Source: an uncultured Tateyamaria sp.
Lineage (GTDB): Bacteria; Pseudomonadota; Alphaproteobacteria; Rhodobacterales; Rhodobacteraceae
Length of the DNA stretch: 64,000 nucleotides
Direction: 5' to 3'
NCBI GenBank assembly: GCA_947501275.1
Contig: CANMVD010000001.1
Location: 1,116,001-1,180,000 of the forward strand
Made by a program: the position numbers and the translations under genes. Below are positions 52,327 through 60,470 of this stretch, in pieces (the stretch's first letter is position 1; the number at the start of each line of letters is the position of its first letter). The notes under the pieces are model-generated. The model was not told the DNA's origin. It did not search any database and saw nothing but the letters and a program-made list of their open reading frames with translations.

Positions 52327-53610
52327 ATGAAGATGAAATTAGGCACAATGGCTGTCGCTGCCGTGATGGCAGCAAGCCCTGTGATGGCGGACCTTGTGTT
52401 CCCGTCGCTGTCTTATCGCACTGGCCCTTATGCGGCAGGAGGGATTCCCTTTGCCGATGGCTATGCCGATTACATGACGCTGCTCAATGAGCGTGATGGT
52501 GGCATCGGTGGCGTGGCGACGCGCATTCTGGAGTGCGAAACCGGCTATAACACCGAAAAAGGAGTGGAATGCTATGAGGCCACCAAGGGTGAGGGGTCGC
52601 TGGTTTATCAACCCCTTTCGACCGGCATTACCTATCAGCTGATCCCCAAGGCGACGGCGGATGATATTCCTGTGCACTCGATGGGTTATGGCCGCACCTC
52701 TGCCAAGAACGGTAACGTGTTCAGCCACGTCTTTAACTATCCTGCGAACTATTGGGATGGGGCGTCTGGTGCCATCAACTATCTGCTTGAGGCCAATGGT
52801 GGTGACATTTCCGGCAAGAAGATCGCGCTGGTCTATCACAACTCGGCTTACGGCAAAGAACCGATCCGCACGCTGCAGAACCTGGCCGAAAAGCATGGGT
52901 TCGAGCTGATGGAAGTGGCCGTGGATCACCCTGGCCAAGAGCAGAAGTCGCAGTGGTTGCAGATCCGTCGTGAACGTCCTGACAATGTCCTGATGTGGGG
53001 CTGGGGTGTCATGAACCAGGTTGCCATCCAGGAAGCGGCGAACATCCGTTATCCGATGGAGAACTTTATCGGCATCTGGTGGTCGGGTTCTGAGAACGAC
53101 GTGTTGCCTGCGGGCGATGCGGCCAACGGCTACAAGGCGTTGACGTTCCATGGTGTTGGCGATGACTTCCCAGTCTTTGACGACATCCAGAAATACGTTG
53201 TGGATGCAGGCAAAGCCGCCGGTGCTGGCGATCAGGTGGGTACGGTTCTCTATAACCGTGGTCTCTATGCTGCGATGTTGGCCGCCGAGGCTGCCAAGAA
53301 GGCGCAGGAAATCCATGGCGTTGCGGACATTACAGCCGGGATGATGCGCGATGGGATGGAAGCACTGGACATCACAGAAGCCAAGATGGCCGAATTGGGC
53401 TTGCCAAACTTTGGTCCCGAGTTCGCGGTCAGCTGTGAAAACCATGGCGGTAATGCGCTGGTGGGCGTGACCCAGTGGGATGCGTCCGCAGGCACTTGGT
53501 CGCTGATCTCCGACTTCAAAGCGACAGATGGCGATGTCATCGGGCCGCTGATCGAAGAAGACAGCGCCTCCTATGCAAGCGAGAATGGCATCGACCCCAA
53601 CTGCGGGTGA
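52327..53610 (+). CDS. ABC transporter periplasmic substrate-binding protein
   Basis: A 427-residue type I periplasmic binding protein with a signal peptide (MKMKLGTMAVAAVMAASPVMA) and two lobes. The ligand-binding FPSLSYRTGPYAAGGIPFADG start and GKKIALVYHNSAYGKEPI hinge region resemble receptors for aromatic or branched carboxylates more than leucine. GGGAGGA precedes ATG 52327. A stable hairpin follows the stop and could favour high receptor expression. The ligand is not known; the flanking CoA ligases suggest an organic acid. Confidence 0.92.
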   Translation: MKMKLGTMAVAAVMAASPVMADLVFPSLSYRTGPYAAGGIPFADGYADYMTLLNERDGGIGGVATRILECETGYNTEKGVECYEATKGEGSLVYQPLSTGITYQLIPKATADDIPVHSMGYGRTSAKNGNVFSHVFNYPANYWDGASGAINYLLEANGGDISGKKIALVYHNSAYGKEPIRTLQNLAEKHGFELMEVAVDHPGQEQKSQWLQIRRERPDNVLMWGWGVMNQVAIQEAANIRYPMENFIGIWWSGSENDVLPAGDAANGYKALTFHGVGDDFPVFDDIQKYVVDAGKAAGAGDQVGTVLYNRGLYAAMLAAEAAKKAQEIHGVADITAGMMRDGMEALDITEAKMAELGLPNFGPEFAVSCENHGGNALVGVTQWDASAGTWSLISDFKATDGDVIGPLIEEDSASYASENGIDPNCG

Positions 53611-53617
53611 TGTAACC

Positions 53618-53647
53618 CCGGTGGTCCATGGATCTGTGGGCCACCGG
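53618..53647 (+). terminator. Intercistronic hairpin after the binding-protein gene
   Basis: Ten-base-pair stem CCGGTGGTCC/GGGCCACCGG (one G-T pair) with a ten-base loop, beginning eight bases after the stop. Such hairpins after receptor genes often stabilise the upstream mRNA or partly terminate, which would lower expression of the downstream ATPase gene. Confidence 0.6.
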
Positions 53648-53670
53648 ATCTTTGAATTTACCTAAGCGAG

Positions 53671-54501
53671 ATGACGATGCTGGACAGCGCTGCAGATCAG
53701 GAAACGGTTCTTGAGGTCAACAATATCGAGGTGATCTATAACCACGTGATACTTGTGCTGAAGGGCGTGTCGCTCAAGGTGCCCAAGGGCGGCATCACGG
53801 CGCTGCTGGGGGGCAATGGTGCAGGCAAGACCACAACCCTCAAGGCGATATCGGGTTTGCTGGCGTCTGAACGCGGCGAGGTCACCAAGGGGTCGATCAC
53901 CTATCAAGGCAACAGTACGGCTGACAAGGATCCTGCGGATCTCGTCAAGGCCGGTGTCGTGCAGGTCATGGAAGGCCGCCACTGTTTTGAGCACCTGACG
54001 GTCGAGGAAAACCTGCTGACAGGCGCGTATACGCGGTCTGACGGCAAGGGTGCGATCGCAGCGGATCTTGAGATGGTGTACAACTATTTCCCGCGTTTGC
54101 GCGAGCGGCGCAAAAGTCAGGCGGGCTATACGTCCGGCGGCGAACAGCAGATGACGGCGATTGGCCGTGCCCTGATGAGCCGACCCGAGACGATCTTACT
54201 GGATGAGCCATCTATGGGCCTCGCGCCGCAACTGGTGGAACAGATCTTTGAGATTGTGAAATCCGTGAACGAGAACGAAGGCGTGACGTTCCTGCTGGCT
54301 GAACAGAACACCAATGTTGCGCTGCGATTTGCGCATTATGGCTACATCCTGGAATCGGGTCGCGTGGTGATGGATGGCCCAGCAGCCGAGTTGCGTGAAA
54401 ACCCGGACGTCAAGGAATTCTACCTCGGCATGTCTGAAGAGGGGCGTAAATCCTTCCGCGATGTGCGGTCCTATCGGCGGCGCAAGCGTTGGCTGAGCTG
54501 A
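53671..54501 (+). CDS. ABC transporter ATP-binding protein (LivF type)
   Basis: A 276-residue ATPase. Walker A GGNGAGKTTT, signature TSGGEQQM, Walker B ILLDEPSMGLAPQLV and switch His replaced by Gln in LLAEQNTNVAL, as is usual for LivF. The first of two close ATG codons is taken as start. The stop overlaps the start of the following small gene (TGATG). It pairs with the LivG-type ATPase at the head of the operon. Confidence 0.93.
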   Translation: MTMLDSAADQETVLEVNNIEVIYNHVILVLKGVSLKVPKGGITALLGGNGAGKTTTLKAISGLLASERGEVTKGSITYQGNSTADKDPADLVKAGVVQVMEGRHCFEHLTVEENLLTGAYTRSDGKGAIAADLEMVYNYFPRLRERRKSQAGYTSGGEQQMTAIGRALMSRPETILLDEPSMGLAPQLVEQIFEIVKSVNENEGVTFLLAEQNTNVALRFAHYGYILESGRVVMDGPAAELRENPDVKEFYLGMSEEGRKSFRDVRSYRRRKRWLS

Positions 54502-54788
54502 TGGAAAAAGTCGCCTGCCGCACACCCGCTAAAGGGCGCGATGGGGTCACCAACATCCCCGCGTGGAAGTTTGATGCAGTGCGAGGGGCGATCCTTGAGG
54601 CCCTCGCGGACGGGCCGGTGTTTTACAAAGACCTCAATGATGCGGTGGCGGAGCAGTTAGATTCCGAAACGCTGGAGGGCTTGGGCAAACTGGGCTGGCA
54701 CGTGGTGACGGTGAAGCTGGAAATGGAAGTGCGCGGCGAGATCGCGCGGCTGGATGTCAAAGGTCCGCAACAGATCAAGGCGGTGTGA
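54501..54788 (+). CDS. Small winged-helix-like hypothetical protein (possibly DUF6958)
   Basis: A 95-residue protein, MEKVACRTPAKGRDG at the start, followed by a helical core (KFDAVRGAILEALADGPVFY) and WHVVTVKLEMEVRGEIARLD. The pattern resembles DUF6958-type small proteins and a winged helix. It overlaps the ATPase stop (TGATG) and ends four bases before the PaaK-like gene, so it is an integral part of the operon. The family call is tentative. Confidence 0.7.
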   Translation: MEKVACRTPAKGRDGVTNIPAWKFDAVRGAILEALADGPVFYKDLNDAVAEQLDSETLEGLGKLGWHVVTVKLEMEVRGEIARLDVKGPQQIKAV

Positions 54789-54791
54789 GCA

Positions 54792-55997
54792 ATGCTGGAC
54801 AAAGTGTTTTACGACAATCTCGAGACCCGCTCTGATGATGCGCGCCATGCTGCCCAACTGGACATGGTCAATGCTCAGTTGGCCCGTTTGGCGGCAGAAC
54901 AGGACAGCTGCCTGCCTGACGTGGGGACGCTAAAGGATTTGAGTGAGCTGACAAATTTGCCAGTGTTGCGCAAATCGGAGTTGTCCAAATGGCAGGCGGA
55001 CAAGCCACCTTTTGGCGGGATGCCCGTGTCCAACGTCGCCCACGTTTTCCAATCTCCGGGTCCGATTTACGAACCCGGTGGCATCAGCCACGACTGGTGG
55101 CGCATGGGACGGTTCTTGCATGCCGCGGGGTTTGGGCTGGGCGACGTGGTGCAGAACTGCTTTGGCTATCACCTGACACCTGCGGGCATGATCTTTGAAA
55201 GCGGTGCTCGGGCTGTCGGTGCGACAGTATTACCCGCGGGCACAGGTCAGACCGAGCTGCAAGTGACAGCGGCACGCGATGTCGGCAGCACGGCCTATGC
55301 AGGTACGCCCGACTACCTCAAGGTGATCCTCGATAAGGCGGACGAGATGGGTGTGACGCTTGGCATCACCAAGGCGGCTGTTGGCGGGGGCGCCTTGTTC
55401 CCGTCGTTGCGGCAGGAATACGCGGATCGCGGCATTGCGTGTCTGCAATGCTATGCCACAGCGGATTTGGGCAACATCGCATATGAATCCCCGGCTATGG
55501 AAGGCTTGATCGTGGATGAGGGCGTGGTCGTCGAGATCGTCACACCTGGAACAGGGGATCCAGTGGCACCAGGCGAGGTAGGCGAAGTGATTGTTACGTC
55601 GCTGAATCCCGACTATCCGCTGATCCGCTTTGCCACCGGCGACATGAGTGCGGTAATGGCGGGCCAAAGCCCCTGCGGGCGCACGAATATGCGCATCAAG
55701 GGCTGGATGGGTCGGGCGGATCAAACCACCAAGATCAAGGGCATGTTCGTGCGCCCGGAACAGGTTGCGGCCCTGGTTGCACGTCACCCCGAGGTCAGCC
55801 GGGCCCGAGTGATCGCCACACGGGACGGCCAACAGGATGCCATGACCGTGCAATTGGAAAGCACGACCAGCGAAGTGGAAGCATACGGAGCAAGCGTGGC
55901 CGACACATTGAAGCTCAAGGGTAAGATCGAAGTGGTCAGCCCCGGCAGCCTGCCGCGCGACGGACTCGTGATCGAAGACCAACGCAGCTACGACTGA
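54792..55997 (+). CDS. PaaK-like ANL protein with degenerate phosphate loop
   Basis: A 401-residue protein of the phenylacetate-CoA ligase family. The C-terminal part is conserved, with RFATGDMSAV and RIKGWMGRADQTTKIKGMFV. The N-terminal phosphate loop (SSGTTGxPT in true PaaK, as in the protein at 13110-14387) is replaced by QSPGPIYEPGG, and the A5 motif by YATADLGNI. ATP-dependent acyl activation is therefore doubtful. It is the last gene of the ABC/ligase operon and may act as a CoA-transfer partner or in substrate binding; that is speculation. Confidence 0.82.
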   Translation: MLDKVFYDNLETRSDDARHAAQLDMVNAQLARLAAEQDSCLPDVGTLKDLSELTNLPVLRKSELSKWQADKPPFGGMPVSNVAHVFQSPGPIYEPGGISHDWWRMGRFLHAAGFGLGDVVQNCFGYHLTPAGMIFESGARAVGATVLPAGTGQTELQVTAARDVGSTAYAGTPDYLKVILDKADEMGVTLGITKAAVGGGALFPSLRQEYADRGIACLQCYATADLGNIAYESPAMEGLIVDEGVVVEIVTPGTGDPVAPGEVGEVIVTSLNPDYPLIRFATGDMSAVMAGQSPCGRTNMRIKGWMGRADQTTKIKGMFVRPEQVAALVARHPEVSRARVIATRDGQQDAMTVQLESTTSEVEAYGASVADTLKLKGKIEVVSPGSLPRDGLVIEDQRSYD

Positions 55998-56045
55998 ACA
56001 GAAAGAACAAAGATATCACCGCTTTCTGGCTCGCCGGCCCCTGAT

Positions 56046-56092
56046 CTTCTTTTGACCAAAAATACCACGGGGGTCAGGGGGCTGGCCCCCTG
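56046..56092 (-). repeat. Intergenic repeat, copy 5 (inverted orientation)
   Basis: On the minus strand: hairpin CAGGGGGC-CA-GCCCCCTG (56075-56092), then ACCCCC and the tail GTGGTATTTTTGGTCAAAAG. It lies in the 227-base gap between the PaaK-like gene and the permease gene and points back toward the former's 3' end. Confidence 0.75.
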
Positions 56093-56224
56093 TCCGCCAT
56101 CGAAAAAACGCGCATCGCCCAGACAAATCCGCAGCATGAGGCGTAACGACCCGCCAGCCAACCAACACTGGAAACCCGAGCGAAAACGTAGGATAACGCC
56201 CCGTCAACACCGCAAGGGGATCCA

Positions 56225-57886
56225 GTGGCCACCACTGACACGCATATGAACACGGCACGCTCGGCCCCGCGCAAGCCGCGGGTGCTGAGCGTTCTGGCGT
56301 GGCTGATAGCACTAGTTTGCCTGCTGCCTATGGTCGCTGTGGCGTTGGCGGCGCTGACCGGAGGTACCCAAACCATAGCGCATCTGATGGACACCGTGTT
56401 GCTGCGCTATGGCGGCAACACGGCCCTTCTGGCGGTTTTCGTGGCGACCGGTACCTTCGCAATCGGAGTCGGGGCCGCATGGCTTGTGACTATGACACGC
56501 TTTCCCGGCGTGCGATTGTTCGAGATCGTGCTTGTGCTTCCGCTGGCCTTCCCGGCCTACGTGCTGGCCTATGCCTACACCCATATCCTGGACCACCCGG
56601 GTATTGTCCAAAGCAGCTTGCGCAATGTCATGGGCTGGGGACCCCGCGACTATTGGTTCCCCGAAATCCGCAGCCTTGGCGGGGCTGCGATGATGTTGGT
56701 GCTGGTGCTGTATCCGTATGTCTATCTGCTGGCCCGCGCCTCGTTCCTGCAACAAAGTGGGACAACATTTATGGCTGCCCGCGCCCTTGGGTCGAGCCCT
56801 TGGGCCGCTTTTTTCCGCGTCTCTTTGCCCCTTGCCCGTCCTGCGATTGCGGCAGGTGTTTTGCTGGCTGTGATGGAAACCATCGCGGACTTTGGCACCG
56901 TCGCCTATTTCGGGGTTCAGACCTTTGCGACAGGCATTTACACCAGCTGGTTCTCGCTGGGGGATCGGGCCGGCGCGGCACAATTGGCGCTGGCTCTGCT
57001 TGTGTGTGCCTTGTTTCTGGCAATCCTTGAGCGCACACAGCGAGGTGCGGCCAAGTATCACGACCCCAGTCGTGGAGCGCGCACGCAACCGCCGCTTACG
57101 CTGACGGGGTGGAAGGCTGTGGGAGCAGCGGCCTTGTGCGGCATTCCTGTGATTTTCGGGGCTATCCTGCCGATATGCGTCCTTTTTACCCTCGGGATGG
57201 GGTCAGAGCAGGATCTTTTCAGCGCCCGCTACCTTGGGTTCATCCGCAATTCTCTTGTGCTGGCGTCGGTTGCAGCCGGGCTGACATTGCTTGCGGCCAT
57301 TTGCCTTGGATTTTACCAGCGCACTCAACCGGGACCCAAAGCGGCAGCAGCGGTCTATCTGGGCCGCTTGGGCTATGCGGTGCCGGGTGGCGTCATTGCG
57401 GTGGGGCTGATTGTGCCATTTGCCGCCTTTGACAACGCGCTTGACGCCTGGATGCGAGCGACATTCGATATTTCGACCGGGCTGCTGATCACCGGGTCAA
57501 TCTGGCTATTGGTTTTTGCATATATGGTACGCTTTCTTGCGGCTGCCTTGGGCGCTTACGAGGGTGGTCAAGCCTTGGTCCATGCCAACATGGACGCAGC
57601 CAGCCGCTCACTTGGGCGTGGTCCCTTTGACACGCTGCGCCGTGTTCATTTGCCGATCCTGACGCCCAGTCTGTTGACTGCGCTATTGATCGTCTTTGTG
57701 GATGTGATGAAAGAACTGCCCGCGACCCTGATCATGCGTCCGTTCAACTACGACACATTGGCGGTACAAGCCTACCGCCTTGCCTCGGACGAGCGTTTGG
57801 ACGGGGCTGCCGTGCCCAGCCTTGTGATTGTAGCTGTGGGTTTGCTGCCCGTTATCCTGATTTGCCATCAGGTGCGCCGTAGGTAG
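56225..57886 (+). CDS. Iron(III)-type ABC transporter permease (FbpB/FutB-like), orphan
   Basis: A 553-residue double-length permease with two homologous halves of about six helices each. Both carry EAA-type coupling loops (MAARALGSSPWAAFFRVSLP and ASRSLGRGPFDTLRRVHLP). This is the layout of ferric-ion permeases. The start is GTG 56225 with AAGGGG six bases upstream; ATG 56246 is possible. Neither the binding protein nor the ATPase lies beside it, so its partners must be elsewhere. The metal substrate is inferred from the family. Confidence 0.9.
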   Translation: MATTDTHMNTARSAPRKPRVLSVLAWLIALVCLLPMVAVALAALTGGTQTIAHLMDTVLLRYGGNTALLAVFVATGTFAIGVGAAWLVTMTRFPGVRLFEIVLVLPLAFPAYVLAYAYTHILDHPGIVQSSLRNVMGWGPRDYWFPEIRSLGGAAMMLVLVLYPYVYLLARASFLQQSGTTFMAARALGSSPWAAFFRVSLPLARPAIAAGVLLAVMETIADFGTVAYFGVQTFATGIYTSWFSLGDRAGAAQLALALLVCALFLAILERTQRGAAKYHDPSRGARTQPPLTLTGWKAVGAAALCGIPVIFGAILPICVLFTLGMGSEQDLFSARYLGFIRNSLVLASVAAGLTLLAAICLGFYQRTQPGPKAAAAVYLGRLGYAVPGGVIAVGLIVPFAAFDNALDAWMRATFDISTGLLITGSIWLLVFAYMVRFLAAALGAYEGGQALVHANMDAASRSLGRGPFDTLRRVHLPILTPSLLTALLIVFVDVMKELPATLIMRPFNYDTLAVQAYRLASDERLDGAAVPSLVIVAVGLLPVILICHQVRRR

Positions 57887-57905
57887 AGCGCACCTGAGGT
57901 GTGCC

Positions 57906-58385
57906 CTAGGAGGTGCAGGGATCCAATTGCAGCGTTGCCGCTCCGCTTGCATCAAATTGCGCCATGTGCGGCCCCGAACGTAGAGTGGCTCCGGCCATTT
58001 CTGACCCATCCACGGTGATCTGGCGGTTGCTTGTTGTGTCGTCGATATCGATGGTAAATGCGCGGACTTCGCCCGGCGTCCAGGACGCAAGTGTGAGTGT
58101 AAGTGCGGTGTCGCCGTCCGCAACGTCAGATGTCTTGGCCGATCCCTGCACCCATTCGAGTGGCTGATACACTTCGACGCCAGCCCCCGCGCTAGTGGTG
58201 TCAAAGATCAGACCAGCGGGTGCGGTACCAAGGTCGATCACAACCGTTGTCTCCTCCAGCGCGCAACTCCCGGCATAGCTGAGCGTAAAGCGGTCCTTGG
58301 GTGCGCCATCTCGGAAGCTGACGGTCAGATCGGCAGCTGAAGTCGAGGCTGCGCAGATGAGGGCGAGGGTTGTTAAGTAACGCAT
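57906..58385 (-). CDS. Exported hypothetical protein (aggregation-factor-core-like)
   Basis: A 159-residue protein with a signal peptide (MRYLTTLALICAASTSAA) and a beta-rich mature domain, SFRDGAPKDRFTLSYAGSC to LQLDPCTS, with two Cys that may form one disulfide. Related Rhodobacteraceae proteins are sometimes annotated as aggregation factor core, a name with little functional support. ATG 58385 follows AAAGGG. It converges on the permease gene. Function unknown. Confidence 0.75.
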   Translation of the reverse strand: MRYLTTLALICAASTSAADLTVSFRDGAPKDRFTLSYAGSCALEETTVVIDLGTAPAGLIFDTTSAGAGVEVYQPLEWVQGSAKTSDVADGDTALTLTLASWTPGEVRAFTIDIDDTTSNRQITVDGSEMAGATLRSGPHMAQFDASGAATLQLDPCTS

Positions 58386-58441
58386 GGTGATCCCTTTCAA
58401 ACTGACAGGGAGGTAGCGGTGCGGCTGCCTTTGGCAAGGAC

Positions 58442-58870
58442 TTAGCGGTGTTCGTCGGGCACCCAATCGGGTGTGGCCTGGTTCCAGAAGCGGTTTGGGT
58501 TATCTTCGTCCAGCCCGCGGATGTGCAGCGTGCGATGGGTTTCTGCCACAAAGATCACCGGCTCTTCGTAGGGGTGGGTTTGGTAGATCGCTTCGATGAC
58601 AGGCACGGGATCGGATGCGACAAAGAAAGACAGCTCGACACACGGAACTGTCACGGTATCGGCGCTGGCCGCATTGCGCCCCGTTCCGAGGGCGTGGAAC
58701 CCTTGAGTGCCGGCGGAACTGGCAAAGGTGACACGATCATAGTCACCCCATGCCAGCGGATCGACTGCACAAACCGCGTCTATGATGAGTTGCAATTGGG
58801 GTTCGGGCACCTGCACTGCGATGCGGATGCCCGACTGGGCATTAAAGCGGGCGGACGACAGCGTTGGCAT
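58442..58870 (-). CDS. NIF3/YqfO C-terminal-domain-like protein
   Basis: A 142-residue cytosolic protein. The segment IEAIYQTHPYEEPVIFVAE matches the CutA1-like insert of NIF3/YqfO proteins, but the flanking metal-binding NIF3 domain is absent, so this is a stand-alone domain. The ATG at 58870 is used; a TTG two codons upstream has a closer AAAGG. It is separated from the following exported protein gene by 56 bases on the same strand. No activity is known. Confidence 0.78.
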   Translation of the reverse strand: MPTLSSARFNAQSGIRIAVQVPEPQLQLIIDAVCAVDPLAWGDYDRVTFASSAGTQGFHALGTGRNAASADTVTVPCVELSFFVASDPVPVIEAIYQTHPYEEPVIFVAETHRTLHIRGLDEDNPNRFWNQATPDWVPDEHR

Positions 58871-58936
58871 GATCAAGCGACCTTTCGTTCAGAGGTTCGA
58901 TAATCTTGCGCGCAGCTGTTGTCACAAATTGGCAGT

Positions 58937-59809
58937 TTATTCCTTAGGCCCGATTTTATCCTGAGTTTGTGTGTCAAAATCGCTGGCGTCATGCCGTTCG
59001 TGCAGTTGCAATTCCGGCTCACCAAAGGCGCGGTTCACCATGCGCCCACGTAGCGTTGCGGGGCGGGCGTCGATCTTTTGCGCCCATGCCATCACGTTGG
59101 AATAACTTTCAACGTCCAGGAACTCTGCTGCTGAGTACAGCCGGCCAAGACAAAGCTGCCCGTACCACGGCCAGATCGCCATATCGGCTATGGAATAGTC
59201 GTCACCTGCGATGAACGCCTTACCAGCCAATTCGCGGTCAAGCACATCAAGTTGCCGTTTGCTCTCCATAGCGTAGCGGTTGATCGGGTATTCATATTTC
59301 TCAGGCGCGTATGCGTAAAAGTGGCCAAAGCCGCCACCAAGGAACGGGGCGGAGCCCATTTGCCACATTAGCCAGTTCATCACTTCGGTGCGTGCAGGGC
59401 CTTGGCTGGGCAGGAACTTTCCGAATTTCTCGGCCAGATGGATCAGGATCGACCCGGATTCGAACACGCGCAGCGGCTCGGGGCCAGAGTGATCGACCAA
59501 AGCGGGGATTTTGGAATTGGGATTGGCATCCACAAAGCCGGACCCAAATTGATCGCCATCCCCAATCTTGATCAGCCACGCATCATATTCGGCATCCGTG
59601 ATCCCGGCCTCAAGCAGTTCCTCGAACATCATCGTGACTTTGACACCGTTTGGAGTCGCAAGCGAATAGAGTTGGAAAGGGTGCTTGCCAACGGGCAAGT
59701 CCTTGTCTGACGTTGGGCCGGCGATGGGACGGTTGATGCTGGCGAATTGGCCGCCACTTTCTGCGTCCCAAGTCCATTTGGCAGGAGGGGTGTAGGTGGG
59801 ATCGCTCAT
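58937..59809 (-). CDS. yghU: YghU-type glutathione-dependent disulfide-bond oxidoreductase
   Basis: A 290-residue GST-superfamily protein of the Nu class. The N-terminal extension KWTWDAESGGQFASINRPIAG and the GKHPFQLYSLATPNGVKV, NPNSKIPALVDH and VFESGSILIHLAEK blocks match YghU, which reduces disulfides with two bound glutathiones. The ATG at 59809 follows AAAGG; a longer frame is not conserved. It stands alone, with repair of thiol damage the likely role. Confidence 0.92.
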   Translation of the reverse strand: MSDPTYTPPAKWTWDAESGGQFASINRPIAGPTSDKDLPVGKHPFQLYSLATPNGVKVTMMFEELLEAGITDAEYDAWLIKIGDGDQFGSGFVDANPNSKIPALVDHSGPEPLRVFESGSILIHLAEKFGKFLPSQGPARTEVMNWLMWQMGSAPFLGGGFGHFYAYAPEKYEYPINRYAMESKRQLDVLDRELAGKAFIAGDDYSIADMAIWPWYGQLCLGRLYSAAEFLDVESYSNVMAWAQKIDARPATLRGRMVNRAFGEPELQLHERHDASDFDTQTQDKIGPKE

Positions 59810-59913
59810 GGGATTGGCCTTTCGTTGAATTAGTCTTGAGATAGGTAAACGTGCTGGACCGGGCTGCAAGGGCTTGAGCTGTGCGATTCTGAACGGCGTG
59901 GTCTGCAACGACA

Positions 59914-59939
59914 AAAGCCGCCCCGAATGGAGCGGCTTT
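59914..59939 (-). terminator. Terminator of rpmJ
   Basis: Stem AAAGCCGC/GCGGCTTT (59914-59921 with 59932-59939) followed on the minus strand by TTTTG. It lies about 50 bases past the rpmJ stop. Confidence 0.75.
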
Positions 59940-59990
59940 CAGAAGTCTTGGCTGATCGTGCTCAGCTCTGACACTTTCTGTATGTCAGGT

Positions 59991-60116
59991 TTAACCCTGA
60001 CGGGCTTTGAACCGGCGCTGCGTCTTGTTGATGACGTACACACGGCCTTTGCGACGCACAACGCGGCAGTCACGGTGCCGGTTTTTCAGCGAACGGAGCG
60101 AATTGCGAACCTTCAT
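59991..60116 (-). CDS. rpmJ: 50S ribosomal protein L36
   Basis: A 41-residue ribosomal protein, beginning [17 protein letters not shown] and ending [13 protein letters not shown]. It is the alternative (YkgO-like) L36 form with a single Cys and no complete zinc-binding C4 set. AAGGAAG precedes the ATG at 60116, and a strong terminator follows. The frame is too short for ordinary ORF cut-offs. It lies 107 bases downstream of tRNA-Val on the same strand. Confidence 0.95.
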   Translation of the reverse strand: MKVRNSLRSLKNRHRDCRVVRRKGRVYVINKTQRRFKARQG

Positions 60117-60223
60117 GGCGCTTCTTCCTTTTTGGTGGCGCGAAGCAGCGCCGGGTTGCGTTTTGGCACGTCACGTGCCGGTTCAGAGTGCCGTGGGGCA
60201 CGAAGCCCGTTGGCGGAATGCGG

Positions 60224-60298
60224 TGGTGGGAGATACAAGGATCGAACTTGTGACCCCTTCGATGTCAACGAAGTGCTCTACCGCTGAGCTAATCCCCC
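60224..60298 (-). tRNA. tRNA-Val (anticodon GAC)
   Basis: A complete cloverleaf on the minus strand. The acceptor stem pairs GGGGGAT with ATCTCCC (one G-U) with discriminator A and encoded CCA. The D arm is GCTC-AGCGGTA-GAGC, the anticodon arm CTTCG-TTGACAT-CGAAG with anticodon GAC, and the T arm ACAAG-TTCGATC-CTTGT. Anticodon GAC reads valine codons GUC and GUU. Confidence 0.96.
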
Positions 60299-60470
60299 AC
60301 GTTGCCCCTGCGTTTCATGGCCGGCCTGCAATGAAAGTGGTTGCCCACAATAAAAGCAGGCGCGGAAATCCGCGCCGGGTGAGGGGTGCTATAAAAGGAG
60401 TCGGGAACATGATCAAGGGCTTTTGGCTTTGGACGTTCCTGCGCTATGTTACCTCTCAAGAGGAGAGAAC

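Noticed and set aside
52339-53445. A 368-codon open frame on the minus strand
   Set aside because: Antisense shadow of the binding-protein gene; no ribosome site and a random-looking protein.
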